This document shows, piece after piece, positions 35,784 to 45,211 of a stretch of DNA of 64,000 nt. Source of the DNA: Pandoraea captiosa (GTDB lineage Bacteria; Pseudomonadota; Gammaproteobacteria; Burkholderiales; Burkholderiaceae); assembly GCF_902459775.1 (NCBI RefSeq), contig NZ_CABPSQ010000001.1, positions 372,001-436,000 on the forward strand, given 5' to 3'. The notes below the pieces were generated by a model. It was given only the letters and a program-made list of their open reading frames with translations, was not told the origin of the DNA and searched no databases. The translations under genes and the position numbers were made by a program. Each line of letters starts with the position of its first letter. Within the stretch, counting starts at the first letter, position 1.

Positions 35784-36848
35784 ATGCGTAATCAAGGCTG
35801 GCGGGGGCTCGTCGGAGTCGCGCTTGCCCTCGCCGCAATCGCGCCGCCGCTGGCCGCGCAACCTTACAAGGCCGAATACACGTTGTCGATCGTGCCCGAT
35901 ACGGGCACGCCGTGGGGCAAGGGGACACAACTGTGGGCCGATATGGTGCGCGAACGGACGAACGGGCGCATCAATATCCGGCTGCATCCGAACGCCACAC
36001 TCATGGGCGGCGATCAGACGCGCGAGTTCACGGCGTTGCGTCAGGGTGTCATCGACATGGCCGTCGGCTCGACGATCAACTGGTCTTCGGCCATTCCCGA
36101 GTTCAATGTCTTTTCGCTGCCGTTTCTTCTGCGCGGCTATCGCTCGGTCGATGCGCTCACGCAAGGCGATGTCGGGCGCGAGTTGTTTCGCCGTGTCGAA
36201 GAGCAGGGCGTCGTGCCGCTTGCCTGGGGCGAGAACGGTTTTCGTCAACTCAGTAATTCGCGTCGCGCCATTCGTGCGCCCGAGGATATGCGCGGCTTGC
36301 GCTTCCGTGTTGTCGGGTCATTGCTTTTCAACGACATCTTCACGGCCCTGGGCGCTGTGCCGACCCAGATGACGTGGGGCGAGGCAATTCGCGCTCTACG
36401 TGCGCGCAAGATCGACGGACAGGAAAATCCAATCACGATTTTCAACAACACGAAGCTCGAGACGGCCGGGCAGCGTTACATCACCGTCTGGGATTACGTG
36501 GCCGATCCGATCGTGTTTGTGGTCAACCGCCAGGTGTGGGACAGCTGGTCGCCTCAGGATCGCGACATCGTGCGCGACGCGGCGACGGAAGCCGCTCGCT
36601 TCGAAGTGACGCTGGCACGCGAAGATCTGCTAAGCACGGGGCAGGGCATGTGGGAGAACCTGGAGTCGCGCGGCGTCAAGGTGACGCGCCTTACGCCGGA
36701 ACAGCGTCAGCGCTTTGTCGACGCCACACGCCCCGTCTACGCGAAATGGAAGGCGCTGGTGGGCCGCGATCTCGTCGAGAAGGCTGAAGCCGCCGTTAAG
36801 GACGATGCGATGACGGGTAAGGCTCAACCCCTCGGCGTGCGCAAGTGA
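35784..36848 (+). CDS. TRAP transporter substrate-binding protein, DctP type
   Basis: A 354-residue periplasmic protein with a signal peptide (about 1-25, ending LAAQ). The DctP fold begins at about 30; the GLRFRVVGS strand (about 172-180) holds the arginine that usually binds a carboxylate, and QENPITIFNNTKL follows. Ligand unknown, probably an organic acid. There is no DctQ/DctM permease nearby. A CATAAT -10 lies at 35700-35705 but no clear -35. Confidence 0.9.
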   Translation: MRNQGWRGLVGVALALAAIAPPLAAQPYKAEYTLSIVPDTGTPWGKGTQLWADMVRERTNGRINIRLHPNATLMGGDQTREFTALRQGVIDMAVGSTINWSSAIPEFNVFSLPFLLRGYRSVDALTQGDVGRELFRRVEEQGVVPLAWGENGFRQLSNSRRAIRAPEDMRGLRFRVVGSLLFNDIFTALGAVPTQMTWGEAIRALRARKIDGQENPITIFNNTKLETAGQRYITVWDYVADPIVFVVNRQVWDSWSPQDRDIVRDAATEAARFEVTLAREDLLSTGQGMWENLESRGVKVTRLTPEQRQRFVDATRPVYAKWKALVGRDLVEKAEAAVKDDAMTGKAQPLGVRK

Positions 36849-37111
36849 CCGTGCCTGCGGCGTGCTGATACTGCCTGTGCCAGGCGTGCCGGGCCGTATC
36901 GTCGCGCGTCGGGTCCCGCTTCATCTTGCGCTGCGTGTTGCCACCTGTTTCGTGTCGCGTCGCGCGTCCTTTCACGCCATCTTGCTTCCTCCGGCTGCCT
37001 CGGAATGCTCTGAGGCGGCGGTCTCTCGTTATTCCGAAAGTGCCTCCGTTCGTGGCAAATCACCCCGGCGTGCCGCACGTTCGTCGATCCGAAGCGCTAC
37101 ACTTTAGCCCC
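36849..37111. other. 263-base gap, nothing recognised
   Basis: No conserved frame, promoter or hairpin stands out between the TRAP binding protein and the thioesterase. Confidence 0.4.
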
Positions 37112-37594
37112 ATGACGCCCGCCAATTCGCGGCAGGGCGCTGATTTTGATCACGGGGAATTTGCAGTGTCGTCAGAGTTCAAGGAAGTGTTTCGCATGAG
37201 CATGCCGATTCGCTGGGGCGATATGGATGCGTTCGGTCATGTCAATAACACCGTGTATTTCCGGTACATGGAGCAGGTGCGTATCTCATGGCTGGAAACG
37301 TTGAATATCGCGTCAGAGGAGAGTGCGACGGGGGAAGGCCCCGTCATCGTCAACGCCAATATGACGTTCCTGCGTCAGTTGCGTTATCCGGGCGATATCG
37401 ATTGCCGCATGTTCATTGGCACACCCGGGCGTAGCAGCGTCGATACGCGTTTCGAGCTTCGGCGCGCGGACACGCCGGAGATCCTTGTCGCCGAGGGTGG
37501 TGCGAAGATCGTATGGGTGAACTACAAGGCCGAGAAGTCTGTGCCGCTGCCGGAGGTGGTGCGGACACTGTTTGCGGCGCAGTCATCGAAGTAA
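37112..37594 (+). CDS. Acyl-CoA thioesterase, 4HBT (YbgC-like) family
   Basis: A hot-dog-fold protein; the motif RWGDMDAFGHVNNTVYFRYMEQ holds the catalytic aspartate and the conserved histidine. It should hydrolyse acyl-CoA thioesters; chain length is unknown. Start is uncertain: ATG 37112 has no ribosome site, GTG 37166 follows a GGGGA and fits family length, and ATG 37196 follows AAGGAAG. Confidence 0.85.
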   Translation: MTPANSRQGADFDHGEFAVSSEFKEVFRMSMPIRWGDMDAFGHVNNTVYFRYMEQVRISWLETLNIASEESATGEGPVIVNANMTFLRQLRYPGDIDCRMFIGTPGRSSVDTRFELRRADTPEILVAEGGAKIVWVNYKAEKSVPLPEVVRTLFAAQSSK

Positions 37595-37705
37595 TTGTAG
37601 TAACTGCAGTGGCTGGCGTAGCGCACGGCGGCGTCGTGTCGCGCGATGTGCAGGGTGCGCAGCCCTGCGCAGTTTCCTCGGTGAACGGGGTGAATGCGGA
37701 GTAGG

Positions 37706-38251
37706 TCAGTTGCCCAGCAGTCGCTGAACGAGTTCCGTTGCCGTGCCTGCGCCGTATTTCTGCATCAGACGCGCCCGGTAGATGTCCACGGTACGCGGGC
37801 TGATGTCGAGGATCTTGCCGATTTGCTTGCTGGTCTTGCCCTGCACGAGCTGAGCGGCAATCTCCCGCTCGCGGGCCGTCAGGGCCACGGCAACGCGGCG
37901 TGTAGCGGAGATGTCCTCAAAGGTCCAGAGACCTGCGGCATGCGGATCGTTGACGTCGAGTGAGCGGCCAGTGACGTGGCACCAGAAGAGCTCTCCACTG
38001 GCGCGCCGCATGATGCGCTCATCGGAATAGACGCCCTGGGCGCTCATGATGGGCGGTATGCGCTCACCAATGCGCTCGAATTCCTTGGGCGACGGATACA
38101 GGACCTGGAAAGACTGACCGATGAGCGTCTCGTGGTCGTAACCGAAGATCTTGCCGAGTTGGCGGTTGCAATCCTCGATGATGCGCTGGCGCGAAATGAC
38201 CAGACCGACGGGGGCGATGTGGAAGGCTGTCTGGTAGTCGAACGTCGGCAT
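37706..38251 (-). CDS. PAS-LuxR transcriptional regulator
   Basis: A 181-residue regulator with one PAS domain (about 8-115: FHIAPVGLVISRQRIIEDCNR... Y-D-H-E-T-L-I-G) and a C-terminal LuxR/FixJ HTH (about 120-178: LTAREREIAAQLVQGKTSKQIGKILDISPRTVDIYRARL). The PAS likely senses a small ligand or redox state. It diverges from scoAB, so ketone-acid CoA-transfer is the probable target, and a FixJ-like dyad lies between them. Start at ATG 38251; an upstream extension to 38452 lacks homology. Confidence 0.88.
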   Translation of the reverse strand: MPTFDYQTAFHIAPVGLVISRQRIIEDCNRQLGKIFGYDHETLIGQSFQVLYPSPKEFERIGERIPPIMSAQGVYSDERIMRRASGELFWCHVTGRSLDVNDPHAAGLWTFEDISATRRVAVALTAREREIAAQLVQGKTSKQIGKILDISPRTVDIYRARLMQKYGAGTATELVQRLLGN

Positions 38252-38320
38252 TGGGGAAGTACGGAACTGGTCAGGTTGCGCGCCGGTTCGTCGCAGGTGA
38301 GCGGACCGGTGCACGGGAAG

Positions 38321-38338
38321 ATATGTAATTTCACGTAT
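38321..38338. promoter_or_regulatory. Candidate operator for the PAS-LuxR regulator
   Basis: ATATGTAATTTCACGTAT is symmetric at 12 of 18 positions (ATAYGTRA-WW-TYACRTAT), in the divergent promoter region between the regulator and scoA. Confidence 0.45.
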
Positions 38339-38441
38339 TGTGCCCCATTTGACGGGCACCGTAAGCTCTGTGGTTGCATGAGGTGCGTGGGTCGTGGCGT
38401 TTCGCGGGTCATGGCAAGCCTTGCAACGCGTGAGAGCGCGG

Positions 38442-38447
38442 CATAAT
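38442..38447 (+). promoter_or_regulatory. -10 element of a candidate scoAB promoter
   Basis: CATAAT lies about 33 bases before scoA, with CTTGCA about 16 bases upstream as a possible -35. Tentative. Confidence 0.4.
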
Positions 38448-38479
38448 TTCAATTCTCAACCGAGGGAAAGGGCCAAACG

Positions 38480-39178
38480 ATGAACAAGGTATACGCCAGC
38501 GCCAAGGAGGCGCTTGCCGGTGTCGTCGCAGACGGGCAAACGCTCGCTGTCGGTGGCTTCGGCCTGTGTGGCATTCCGGAGGCCCTGATCGCCGCGCTGC
38601 GCGACTCGGGCGTCAAGGGCCTTACCTGTATCAGCAACAATGCCGGCGTCGATGGATTCGGCCTCGGTTTGCTGCTCGAGACCCGCCAGATCAAGAAAAT
38701 GATCTCGTCGTATGTCGGCGAGAACAAGGAGTTCGAGCGCCAGTATCTGGCGGGCGAACTTGAACTCGAATTCACGCCGCAAGGCACGCTGGCCGAAAAG
38801 CTGCGCGCCGGCGGGGCCGGTATCCCGGCATTCTTCACGAAGACGGGCGTAGGCACCGTCGTGGCCGAAGGCAAGGAAACCCGCGAGTTCGACGGGGAAA
38901 CCTATGTCATGGAGCGTTCGCTGCGCGCCGACGTTGCGCTGGTGAAGGCCGCCAAGGCCGATCGCGCAGGCAATCTCGTGTTCAATCGCACGGCGCGTAA
39001 CTTCAACCCGATGGCCGCCATGGCCGGCAAGATTACGATCGTCGAAGTCGAGGAACTGGTCGAGACGGGTTCGATCGATCCGGACGATGTGCATCTGCCG
39101 GGGATATTCGTTCAGCGCATCGTGCTGAACGCGCATCCGGAAAAACGCATCGAACAGCGCACGGTACGTGCCAAGTAA
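38480..39178 (+). CDS. scoA: 3-oxoacid CoA-transferase subunit A
   Basis: A 232-residue alpha subunit of succinyl-CoA:3-ketoacid CoA-transferase, which activates acetoacetate. The [13 protein letters not shown] loop (25-37) and the ITCISNNAG-like block fit the family-1 CoA-transferase A subunit. Coupled to scoB 23 bases downstream. Confidence 0.95.
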   Translation: MNKVYASAKEALAGVVADGQTLAVGGFGLCGIPEALIAALRDSGVKGLTCISNNAGVDGFGLGLLLETRQIKKMISSYVGENKEFERQYLAGELELEFTPQGTLAEKLRAGGAGIPAFFTKTGVGTVVAEGKETREFDGETYVMERSLRADVALVKAAKADRAGNLVFNRTARNFNPMAAMAGKITIVEVEELVETGSIDPDDVHLPGIFVQRIVLNAHPEKRIEQRTVRAK

Positions 39179-39201
39179 GCGCCGAGATCAAGGAGATAAC
39201 C

Positions 39202-39840
39202 ATGGCATGGAATCGTGACGAAATGGCTGCGCGCGCGGCGCGCGAGCTGGAAGACGGCTTTTACGTGAACCTCGGCATCGGTTTGCCCACGCTTGTGGCG
39301 AACCATGTGCCGGAGGGTATGGAAGTCTGGCTGCAATCGGAAAATGGCCTTCTCGGTATCGGCCCGTTCCCGACCGAAGAGGAAGTCGACGCCGACATGA
39401 TCAATGCCGGCAAGCAGACGGTCACGACGCTGCCGGGCTCGTCGATCTTCTCGTCGGCCGACTCGTTCGCGATGATTCGCGGCGGTCACATCAACCTGGC
39501 GATTCTCGGGGCGATGCAGGTCAGCGAAAAGGGCGATCTCGCGAACTGGATGATCCCGGGCAAGATGATCAAGGGCATGGGCGGCGCAATGGATCTCGTG
39601 GCAGGTGTTGGCCGCGTGGTCGTGCTCATGGAGCACGTTGCCAAGGGCGATGCTCACAAGATTCTCAAGGCCTGCGATCTGCCGCTCACCGGCGTTGGTG
39701 TGGTCAATCGCATCATCACCGACCTCGGTGTGATCGATATCACGCCGGATGGCCTCAAGGTCGTGGAACTGGCGCCGGGCGTGACGAAGGAAGAAATTTC
39801 GCAGAAGACCGGCGCACCGCTCGACACGAGCGCTGTCTGA
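39202..39840 (+). CDS. scoB: 3-oxoacid CoA-transferase subunit B
   Basis: A 212-residue beta subunit with the active-site glutamate in SENGLLG (E47), which forms the CoA thioester, and [10 protein letters not shown] (25-34). AAGGAG precedes the ATG. With scoA and bdhA it forms a route from 3-hydroxybutyrate to acetoacetyl-CoA, relevant to PHB and ketone-body use. Confidence 0.96.
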   Translation: MAWNRDEMAARAARELEDGFYVNLGIGLPTLVANHVPEGMEVWLQSENGLLGIGPFPTEEEVDADMINAGKQTVTTLPGSSIFSSADSFAMIRGGHINLAILGAMQVSEKGDLANWMIPGKMIKGMGGAMDLVAGVGRVVVLMEHVAKGDAHKILKACDLPLTGVGVVNRIITDLGVIDITPDGLKVVELAPGVTKEEISQKTGAPLDTSAV

Positions 39841-39981
39841 GCGATTGTGAAGGACGTGACGCTCGTGCGATTCGATTCGATTCGGCGGGCGCCGCATTGA
39901 CTTGCTGACGGTCGTCGAGGCCGTTGAACCCGGTGACCGATGTTGGATGTTGGACTGTAGGACGGTGGTACGGTAATACGT

Positions 39982-40012
39982 AAAACGGGCGGGGTGTTTC
40001 CCCGCCCGTTTT
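39982..40012. terminator. Bidirectional terminator between scoB and bdhA
   Basis: AAAACGGGCGGGG (39982-39994) pairs fully with CCCCGCCCGTTTT (40000-40012), giving T-runs on both strands. Confidence 0.92.
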
Positions 40013-40083
40013 GCATTGCGCCGTTTGGGAGTCGTTCTGAACGCGCAGCGTGCCGCCGTTCACGCATCGTGCACGTGTCCTGG

Positions 40084-40875
40084 CTATTGCGCGGCCCATC
40101 CTCCGTCCATATTCCATGCAGCCCCACGCACTTGCGCCGCCGCATCGCTGCAGAGGAACACCGCGAGCGCGCCCAGTTGCTCCGGCGTGACGAATTCCCC
40201 CGATGGCTGTTTCTCGCCGAGCAGCGAGCGCTTCGCTTCGTCGCCGGAGAGCTTGTCGCGAGCGGCGCGATCGTCGACCTGTTTTTGCACCAGCGGCGTG
40301 AGCACGAAGCCGGGGCAGATGGCATTGGCCGTAATACCGGTCTGCGCGTTCTCCAGGGCCGTCACCTTCGTGAGGCCGACGATGCCATGTTTCGCAGCCA
40401 CGTAAGCCGACTTGCCGACGGAGCCGACGAGCCCGTGCACCGAAGCGATGTTGATGATGCGTCCCCAGTTGCGCGCACGCATCCCGGGCAAGGCGAGTCG
40501 CGTGGTATGAAACGCCGACGTCAGATTGATCGCGATGATCGCGTCCCATTTGTCCGTCGGAAAATCCTGAATTTCGGCCACGTGCTGGATGCCCGCGTTG
40601 TTCACCAGAATATCGACGCCGCCGAATTCGGCGTCGACGTACTGCATCATCGCTTCGATCTCGCTCGCGCGGCTCATGTCGGCGCCGTGATAGCCGACCC
40701 GAGTCGCCGCGTGACCGGCTTTCGCGCCCGCAGCGACAATGGCCTCGCGCGCGGCTTCGGCATCGCCGAATCCGTTCGTCACGATCGTCGCGCCTTGCGC
40801 GGCGAGCGCTTGTGCCATGCCCAGGCCGATGCCGCTGGTCGAGCCGGTCACGAGGGCGATTTTTCCGTTAAGCAT
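40084..40875 (-). CDS. bdhA: 3-hydroxybutyrate dehydrogenase
   Basis: A 263-residue SDR converting D-3-hydroxybutyrate to acetoacetate with NAD+. TGSTSGIG (10-17), NNAG (92-95) and catalytic S145, Y158, K162 are present. The INIASVHGLVGSVGKSAYVAAKHG stretch is typical of Bdh in this group, as is the C-terminal G-A-W-N-M-D-G-G-W-A-A-Q. GGAGA is placed before the ATG. It faces scoAB across a shared terminator. Confidence 0.95.
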   Translation of the reverse strand: MLNGKIALVTGSTSGIGLGMAQALAAQGATIVTNGFGDAEAAREAIVAAGAKAGHAATRVGYHGADMSRASEIEAMMQYVDAEFGGVDILVNNAGIQHVAEIQDFPTDKWDAIIAINLTSAFHTTRLALPGMRARNWGRIINIASVHGLVGSVGKSAYVAAKHGIVGLTKVTALENAQTGITANAICPGFVLTPLVQKQVDDRAARDKLSGDEAKRSLLGEKQPSGEFVTPEQLGALAVFLCSDAAAQVRGAAWNMDGGWAAQ

Positions 40876-41046
40876 CACTTGGTCTCCGTGCGCGTGGGGT
40901 GAGGGACGACATTCAGGTTGATCTTCATCGATGAGCGCGCCCGCAAAGTGCGGCTTGATGTGGCTCATGAGTGACCTCATTCTAGCGTACGGTTTGCGGC
41001 AAGCGCGGTAGAATTCGGATCTGGAAACCGATCCGATGAGTCTGCC

Positions 41047-41925
41047 ATGTCGAGCCACGTGCCGCGTCTGTCGAACGTTCAGTGTCTGAGTCCGTCCGGG
41101 TTGCATCGGATGGCTTATACGGAGTGGGGCGATCCGGCGAACCCGCGCGTATTGGTGTGCGTTCATGGCCTCACGCGAAGCGGGCGAGATTTTGACGCGC
41201 TGGCAAGTGCGCTTGCAAACGACTACCGTGTCGTGTGTCCCGATGTCGTGGGACGCGGCCAATCGTCGTGGCTCGTCAATCCCGCCGGCTATGTGGTGCC
41301 GCAATATGTCTCCGACATGGTGACGCTCATCGCGCGCCTCGATGTGACCACCGTCGATTGGTTCGGAACGTCGATGGGCGGGCTTATCGGCATGGGGCTT
41401 GCGGGGCTGCCGGATACGCCGATCAGGAGCCTGCTGCTCAATGATGTCGGCCCGCATATCGATGCGGCCGCACTCGCGCGCATCGGCCAATATGTCGGTA
41501 TTCCGAAGCGTTTCGCGACGTTGGAGGAAGGCGCCGATTACCTCTGGTCGATCTCGTCGGCGTTTGGGCCGCATACGCGCCAGGAGTGGCTTGCATTGAG
41601 CGAGCCGCTGCTCAAGGCCGACGGCGACGGGTATGTCCTGCGCTACGATCCGTCCATCGGTGCGGCGTTCGGCGCGGTCTCCCCGGAGGCGATTGCTGCC
41701 GGTGAAGCCATGCTCTGGGCATCGCTCGCGGCGTTCCCGGGGCGCACGTTGATCGTGCGGGGCGAGCAGTCGGACCTGCTCTCGCGCACGACGCTCGATC
41801 AAATGTTGAAGCACGCGCAGCACGCGCGGGCTGTCGAAATTTCCGGCGTGGGACACGCGCCGACGTTCGTGCATGCGGATCAGATCGAGATCGCACGCCG
41901 TTTTTTTGAAGGCTACGCCGACTGA
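41047..41925 (+). CDS. Alpha/beta hydrolase
   Basis: A 292-residue alpha/beta hydrolase with oxyanion motif VHGLTRSG (39-46), nucleophile elbow GTSMGG (S109) and a catalytic histidine in GVGHAPTF near 270. Possibly an esterase or lactonase; substrate unknown. It precedes ridA by 59 bases on the same strand. An inverted repeat CGGATC/GATCCG lies just upstream of the start. Confidence 0.88.
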   Translation: MSSHVPRLSNVQCLSPSGLHRMAYTEWGDPANPRVLVCVHGLTRSGRDFDALASALANDYRVVCPDVVGRGQSSWLVNPAGYVVPQYVSDMVTLIARLDVTTVDWFGTSMGGLIGMGLAGLPDTPIRSLLLNDVGPHIDAAALARIGQYVGIPKRFATLEEGADYLWSISSAFGPHTRQEWLALSEPLLKADGDGYVLRYDPSIGAAFGAVSPEAIAAGEAMLWASLAAFPGRTLIVRGEQSDLLSRTTLDQMLKHAQHARAVEISGVGHAPTFVHADQIEIARRFFEGYAD

Positions 41926-41984
41926 CACGGACCCACGGCTGTGCCGACAGATCCGAGTCATAAGAACACGAGGAGTTTTACATC

Positions 41985-42341
41985 ATGGCAGTACAACGTT
42001 TTTACGTAGAGAAGCGCTGGTCGGACATGGCTGTGCATAACGGCACCGTCTATCTCGCGGGGCAGACGCCCGATGACCGCACACAGGACATGGCAGGTCA
42101 GACGCGTCAGGTGCTCGCGCACATCGACCGTCTGCTTGCGGAAGCCAATAGTGACAAGTCGTTGATTCTGTCGTGTCAGATCTTTATTTCCGACATGAAG
42201 TACTTCGGTGAAATGAACCAGGTGTGGGACGAATGGGTGCCGGCCGGCAATGCGCCCCCCCGCGCCACCGTGCAGGCGTTGCTCGCCGACCCTGCCATGC
42301 TCGTCGAAATCGTGGTCGTGGCCGCTCAGCGCGAAAGCTGA
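41985..42341 (+). CDS. RidA family (YjgF/YER057c) protein
   Basis: A 118-residue protein of the RidA superfamily, which hydrolyses reactive enamine/imine intermediates. The key arginine of canonical RidA is present in APPRATVQ (R93) and the acid at E108. GAGGAG lies about 9 bases before the ATG. It sits in an operon-like run with the hydrolase and relA (47 bases to relA). Confidence 0.9.
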   Translation: MAVQRFYVEKRWSDMAVHNGTVYLAGQTPDDRTQDMAGQTRQVLAHIDRLLAEANSDKSLILSCQIFISDMKYFGEMNQVWDEWVPAGNAPPRATVQALLADPAMLVEIVVVAAQRES

Positions 42342-42388
42342 GTGCACGTCCCGCAACATCCGGGGCGCAAGTCGCCCCGTGCACCGAC

Positions 42389-44659
42389 ATGAACCAACAT
42401 CAAGCACCGACATCCACTGAGTCGCCACAGGCGCCGGGTGTGGGTGATGCGCCTCTGCCTGCTTCTCTCGACGACGCCCTTGCGTTTGCCGCATCCCTGT
42501 GTGGCGAAAACGCGTTGTCGTCCGGCGAGCCGATCATGGCGCATGCGCGCGGCATGCTCGCCATTCTCGACACACTGCGTGTCGATGAGGCGACACATCA
42601 GGCGGCAGCGCTCTTTTCTGCTGTCGAATTCCTCCCGGATCCGCAAACCACGCTGACGCAAAAGTTCGGCGCGGAAGTGGCGGCGCTCGTGATTGACGTA
42701 CGCAAGTTGCAGCGGCTCTCCGGTGCGGGCGCGCGCGCCGCGCAGGCGATGCCGTCCGATGGTCGTGACCGGGACGCGTCTGCCGAGCGAAAGTCGCAGG
42801 TCGAAGGCTTGCGCAAGATGCTGCTCGCGTTTGCGCAGGACATCCGTGTCGTGATGATTCGGCTGGCTTCGCGTCTGCAATCCCTGCGGTGGTACGCAGC
42901 GCAGAAGAAGGCACCACCGGCGGATATGCCGCACGAGGTGCTCGAAATCTATGCGCCGCTGGCGAACCGTCTCGGTATCTGGCAACTGAAGTGGGAGCTC
43001 GAGGATCTCGCCTTCCGCTTCCTGGAGCCAGTGACCTACAAGCAGATCGCCAAATTGCTCGAGGAGAAGCGCGTCGAGCGCCAGACGTTCATCGAAGGGG
43101 CGATCCAGCGCCTTCAGGACGAACTTGCGCGCGCAGGCGTCAAGGCCGAAGTGTCAGGTCGGCCGAAGCACATTTACAGCATCTGGAAGAAGATGCGCGG
43201 TAAGGCCGTCGATTTCGCCGAGCTGTACGATGTGCGTGCGTTTCGCGTGATCGTCGAGGACATCAAGGATTGCTACACGGTGCTGGGCATCGTCCATAAC
43301 CTGTGGCAACCGATTCCGAAAGAGTTCGACGACTACATTTCGAGGCCGAAGCCCAACGGCTACAAGTCACTGCATACGGTGGTGATCGGCGACGACGGGC
43401 GGGCGTTCGAAGTGCAGATCCGTACGCATGAAATGCATCACTTTGCCGAGTACGGCATCGCGGCGCACTGGCGGTACAAGGAAGCTGGCCAGCGAGGCTA
43501 TGGCGGCGCATTTTCTGCCAACGACGCCTACGACGAGAAGATCGCATGGTTGCGCCAGTTGCTGGCGTGGAAGGACGATGTGGCCGACACGGTCGGTGCG
43601 GATGGCGCCGTGCAGCCGTGGGAGCAACTCAAGCGCGCGACCATCGACGATCACATCTATGTCCTCACGCCGCAGGCCCGCGTGATCGCGTTGCCCCAGG
43701 GGGCGACGCCGGTCGATTTCGCGTATCACCTGCATTCGGAGTTGGGGCATCGCTGCCGTGGTGCGCGGGTCGACGGCGCCATGGTGCCGCTCAACACGCC
43801 ACTGCAGAACGGGCAGACGGTCGAGATCGTGACGGTCAAGCAGGGCGGGCCTTCGCGGGACTGGCTCAATGCGCAGTTGGGGTACCTGCAGAGCCACAGG
43901 GCGCGCCAGAAGGTGCGCCAGTGGTTCAACGCCATCGATCTCGAGGAGACGATTGCGCACGGGCGCACGCTCATCGACAAGACACTGCAGCGCGAAGGCA
44001 AGACGTCGGTCAATCTCGAGGAGTTGGCCGCGCGTCTGGGTTTTCGCACGCCCGACGATCTTTACGCGTCCATCGCGAAGGACGAGTTCAGCCTGCGTCA
44101 TGTGGAGCAGGCGCTGTCGGGCAATGCGCCGGGACCGGAGCCGCGCGACGAAGACACGCTGGTCGCGAAGAAGAGTCTCGACACCAGCGTTGTGCAAGGC
44201 GCCAAGAGCGGTGTGCTGGTGGTCGGTGTCGGTGCGTTGCTCACGCAACTGGCCAAATGCTGCCGGCCCGCGCCGCCGGATCCCATCGTGGGATTTGTGA
44301 CGCGCGGCAAGGGGGTGTCGATTCACCGTCAGGATTGCAGTAGTTTCCAGGCGATGAAGTCGCGTGCGCCGGAACGGGTGATTCAGACAGCCTGGTCGTC
44401 AGATGTGCTCGAAGGCCGGGGCGTCGCGGCGTATCCCGTGGACATCCAGATCGAGGCGACCGACCGTCAGGGGCTGCTGCGAGACATCTCCGAAGTCTTC
44501 TCGCGGGAGAAGCTCAATGTGACGGGTGTCAGCACACAGTCGCGCGGCGCGCAGGCATTCATGCAGTTCACGGTAGAAGTGCGCGACGGCGGGCAGTTGC
44601 AGCGAGCACTGGCACAACTGACCGGCGTGGCGGGCGTGGTGTCGTCGCGTCGGCGGTAA
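42389..44659 (+). CDS. relA: GTP pyrophosphokinase RelA, (p)ppGpp synthetase I
   Basis: A 756-residue RelA/SpoT homologue that makes (p)ppGpp on stalled ribosomes. The N-terminal hydrolase region has lost the HD motif (A-A-L-F-S-A-V-E-F where HD is expected), so it should be synthetase-only. The synthetase domain spans about 245-380 with SGRPKHIYSIWKKM (256-269) and NGYKSLHTVV (near 322). TGS (about 420-480) and a C-terminal ACT domain (about 681-750) follow, with the CCRPAPPDPIVGF conserved-cysteine region near 625. Start at 42389. An 11-bp hairpin follows the stop. Confidence 0.95.
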   Translation: MNQHQAPTSTESPQAPGVGDAPLPASLDDALAFAASLCGENALSSGEPIMAHARGMLAILDTLRVDEATHQAAALFSAVEFLPDPQTTLTQKFGAEVAALVIDVRKLQRLSGAGARAAQAMPSDGRDRDASAERKSQVEGLRKMLLAFAQDIRVVMIRLASRLQSLRWYAAQKKAPPADMPHEVLEIYAPLANRLGIWQLKWELEDLAFRFLEPVTYKQIAKLLEEKRVERQTFIEGAIQRLQDELARAGVKAEVSGRPKHIYSIWKKMRGKAVDFAELYDVRAFRVIVEDIKDCYTVLGIVHNLWQPIPKEFDDYISRPKPNGYKSLHTVVIGDDGRAFEVQIRTHEMHHFAEYGIAAHWRYKEAGQRGYGGAFSANDAYDEKIAWLRQLLAWKDDVADTVGADGAVQPWEQLKRATIDDHIYVLTPQARVIALPQGATPVDFAYHLHSELGHRCRGARVDGAMVPLNTPLQNGQTVEIVTVKQGGPSRDWLNAQLGYLQSHRARQKVRQWFNAIDLEETIAHGRTLIDKTLQREGKTSVNLEELAARLGFRTPDDLYASIAKDEFSLRHVEQALSGNAPGPEPRDEDTLVAKKSLDTSVVQGAKSGVLVVGVGALLTQLAKCCRPAPPDPIVGFVTRGKGVSIHRQDCSSFQAMKSRAPERVIQTAWSSDVLEGRGVAAYPVDIQIEATDRQGLLRDISEVFSREKLNVTGVSTQSRGAQAFMQFTVEVRDGGQLQRALAQLTGVAGVVSSRRR

Positions 44660-44687
44660 GGTCTTAATGCATCAAGGCATTAAGGCC
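44660..44687 (+). terminator. Hairpin after relA
   Basis: GGTCTTAATGC pairs with GCATTAAGGCC (11 bp, one G-T) around a six-base loop, starting one base after the relA stop. There is no T-run, so intrinsic termination is uncertain. Confidence 0.5.
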
Positions 44688-44851
44688 GTTGCAACTGCGG
44701 CGACGAGACGAGCGTACGAGCGGATCGAAGTTGCAGGCGCGGAGGGACGGCGGTGTCCGGCGGTAGCGGGGGGGCAGCGTCGTTCCTGCGGTGCAACAAC
44801 GCGTGAAAGCCTTGAAGGATGCGGTTTTTCGTCGGCAGGCACAATAATCGC

Positions 44852-44880
44852 TTGGCGATGTGACCAAACCTTGCTAGAAT
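44852..44880 (+). promoter_or_regulatory. Promoter of tRNA-Val
   Basis: TTGGCG (44852-44857) and TAGAAT (44875-44880) at 17-base spacing, followed by a TCTC discriminator shared with tRNA-Ala. Confidence 0.7.
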
Positions 44881-44896
44881 CTCGTTCTCTTGCAGT

Positions 44897-44973
44897 AGGC
44901 TCGTAGCTCAGTTGGTTAGAGCACCACCTTGACATGGTGGGGGTCGTTGGTTCGAATCCAATCGAGCCTACCA
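44897..44973 (+). tRNA. tRNA-Val (anticodon GAC)
   Basis: A 77-nt tRNA: acceptor AGGCTCG/CGAGCCT, anticodon stem CCACC/GGTGG with loop TTGACAT carrying GAC, GGTTCGAATCC T-arm, discriminator A and encoded CCA. Confidence 0.97.
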
Positions 44974-45120
44974 ACGAAATTTAATGCATTACAGTCCGCG
45001 AAACCCCGCAGACACAGGCGCTGGAAAACACTCATGTTGAAGACTGCCCGAACTTTCACAGTGGTGAAGGTGCGACGTTAAGTCGAGGGTGTTTTTCGTC
45101 TGGATGCAAGGAATGAAGAG

Positions 45121-45153
45121 ACGGCCTCGACGACAGTCGAGGCCGTTTTTTTT
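45121..45153 (+). terminator. Terminator after tRNA-Val, before thrS
   Basis: ACGGCCTCGAC (45121-45131) pairs with GTCGAGGCCGT (45136-45146), followed by a long T-run. It lies 58 bases before thrS, so it ends the tRNA transcript or could attenuate thrS. Confidence 0.85.
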
Positions 45154-45211
45154 CGTGGTTTTCCCGCGTGGCGTGGGCCGCGCGTGACGTTTTTGCGCAT
45201 GGGAGTGCGAC

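Noticed and set aside
44672-44974. Frame with G-F-E-P-T-T-P-T-M-S-R-W-C-S-N-Q-L-S-Y-E-P
   Set aside because: Antisense translation of tRNA-Val, a common false protein.
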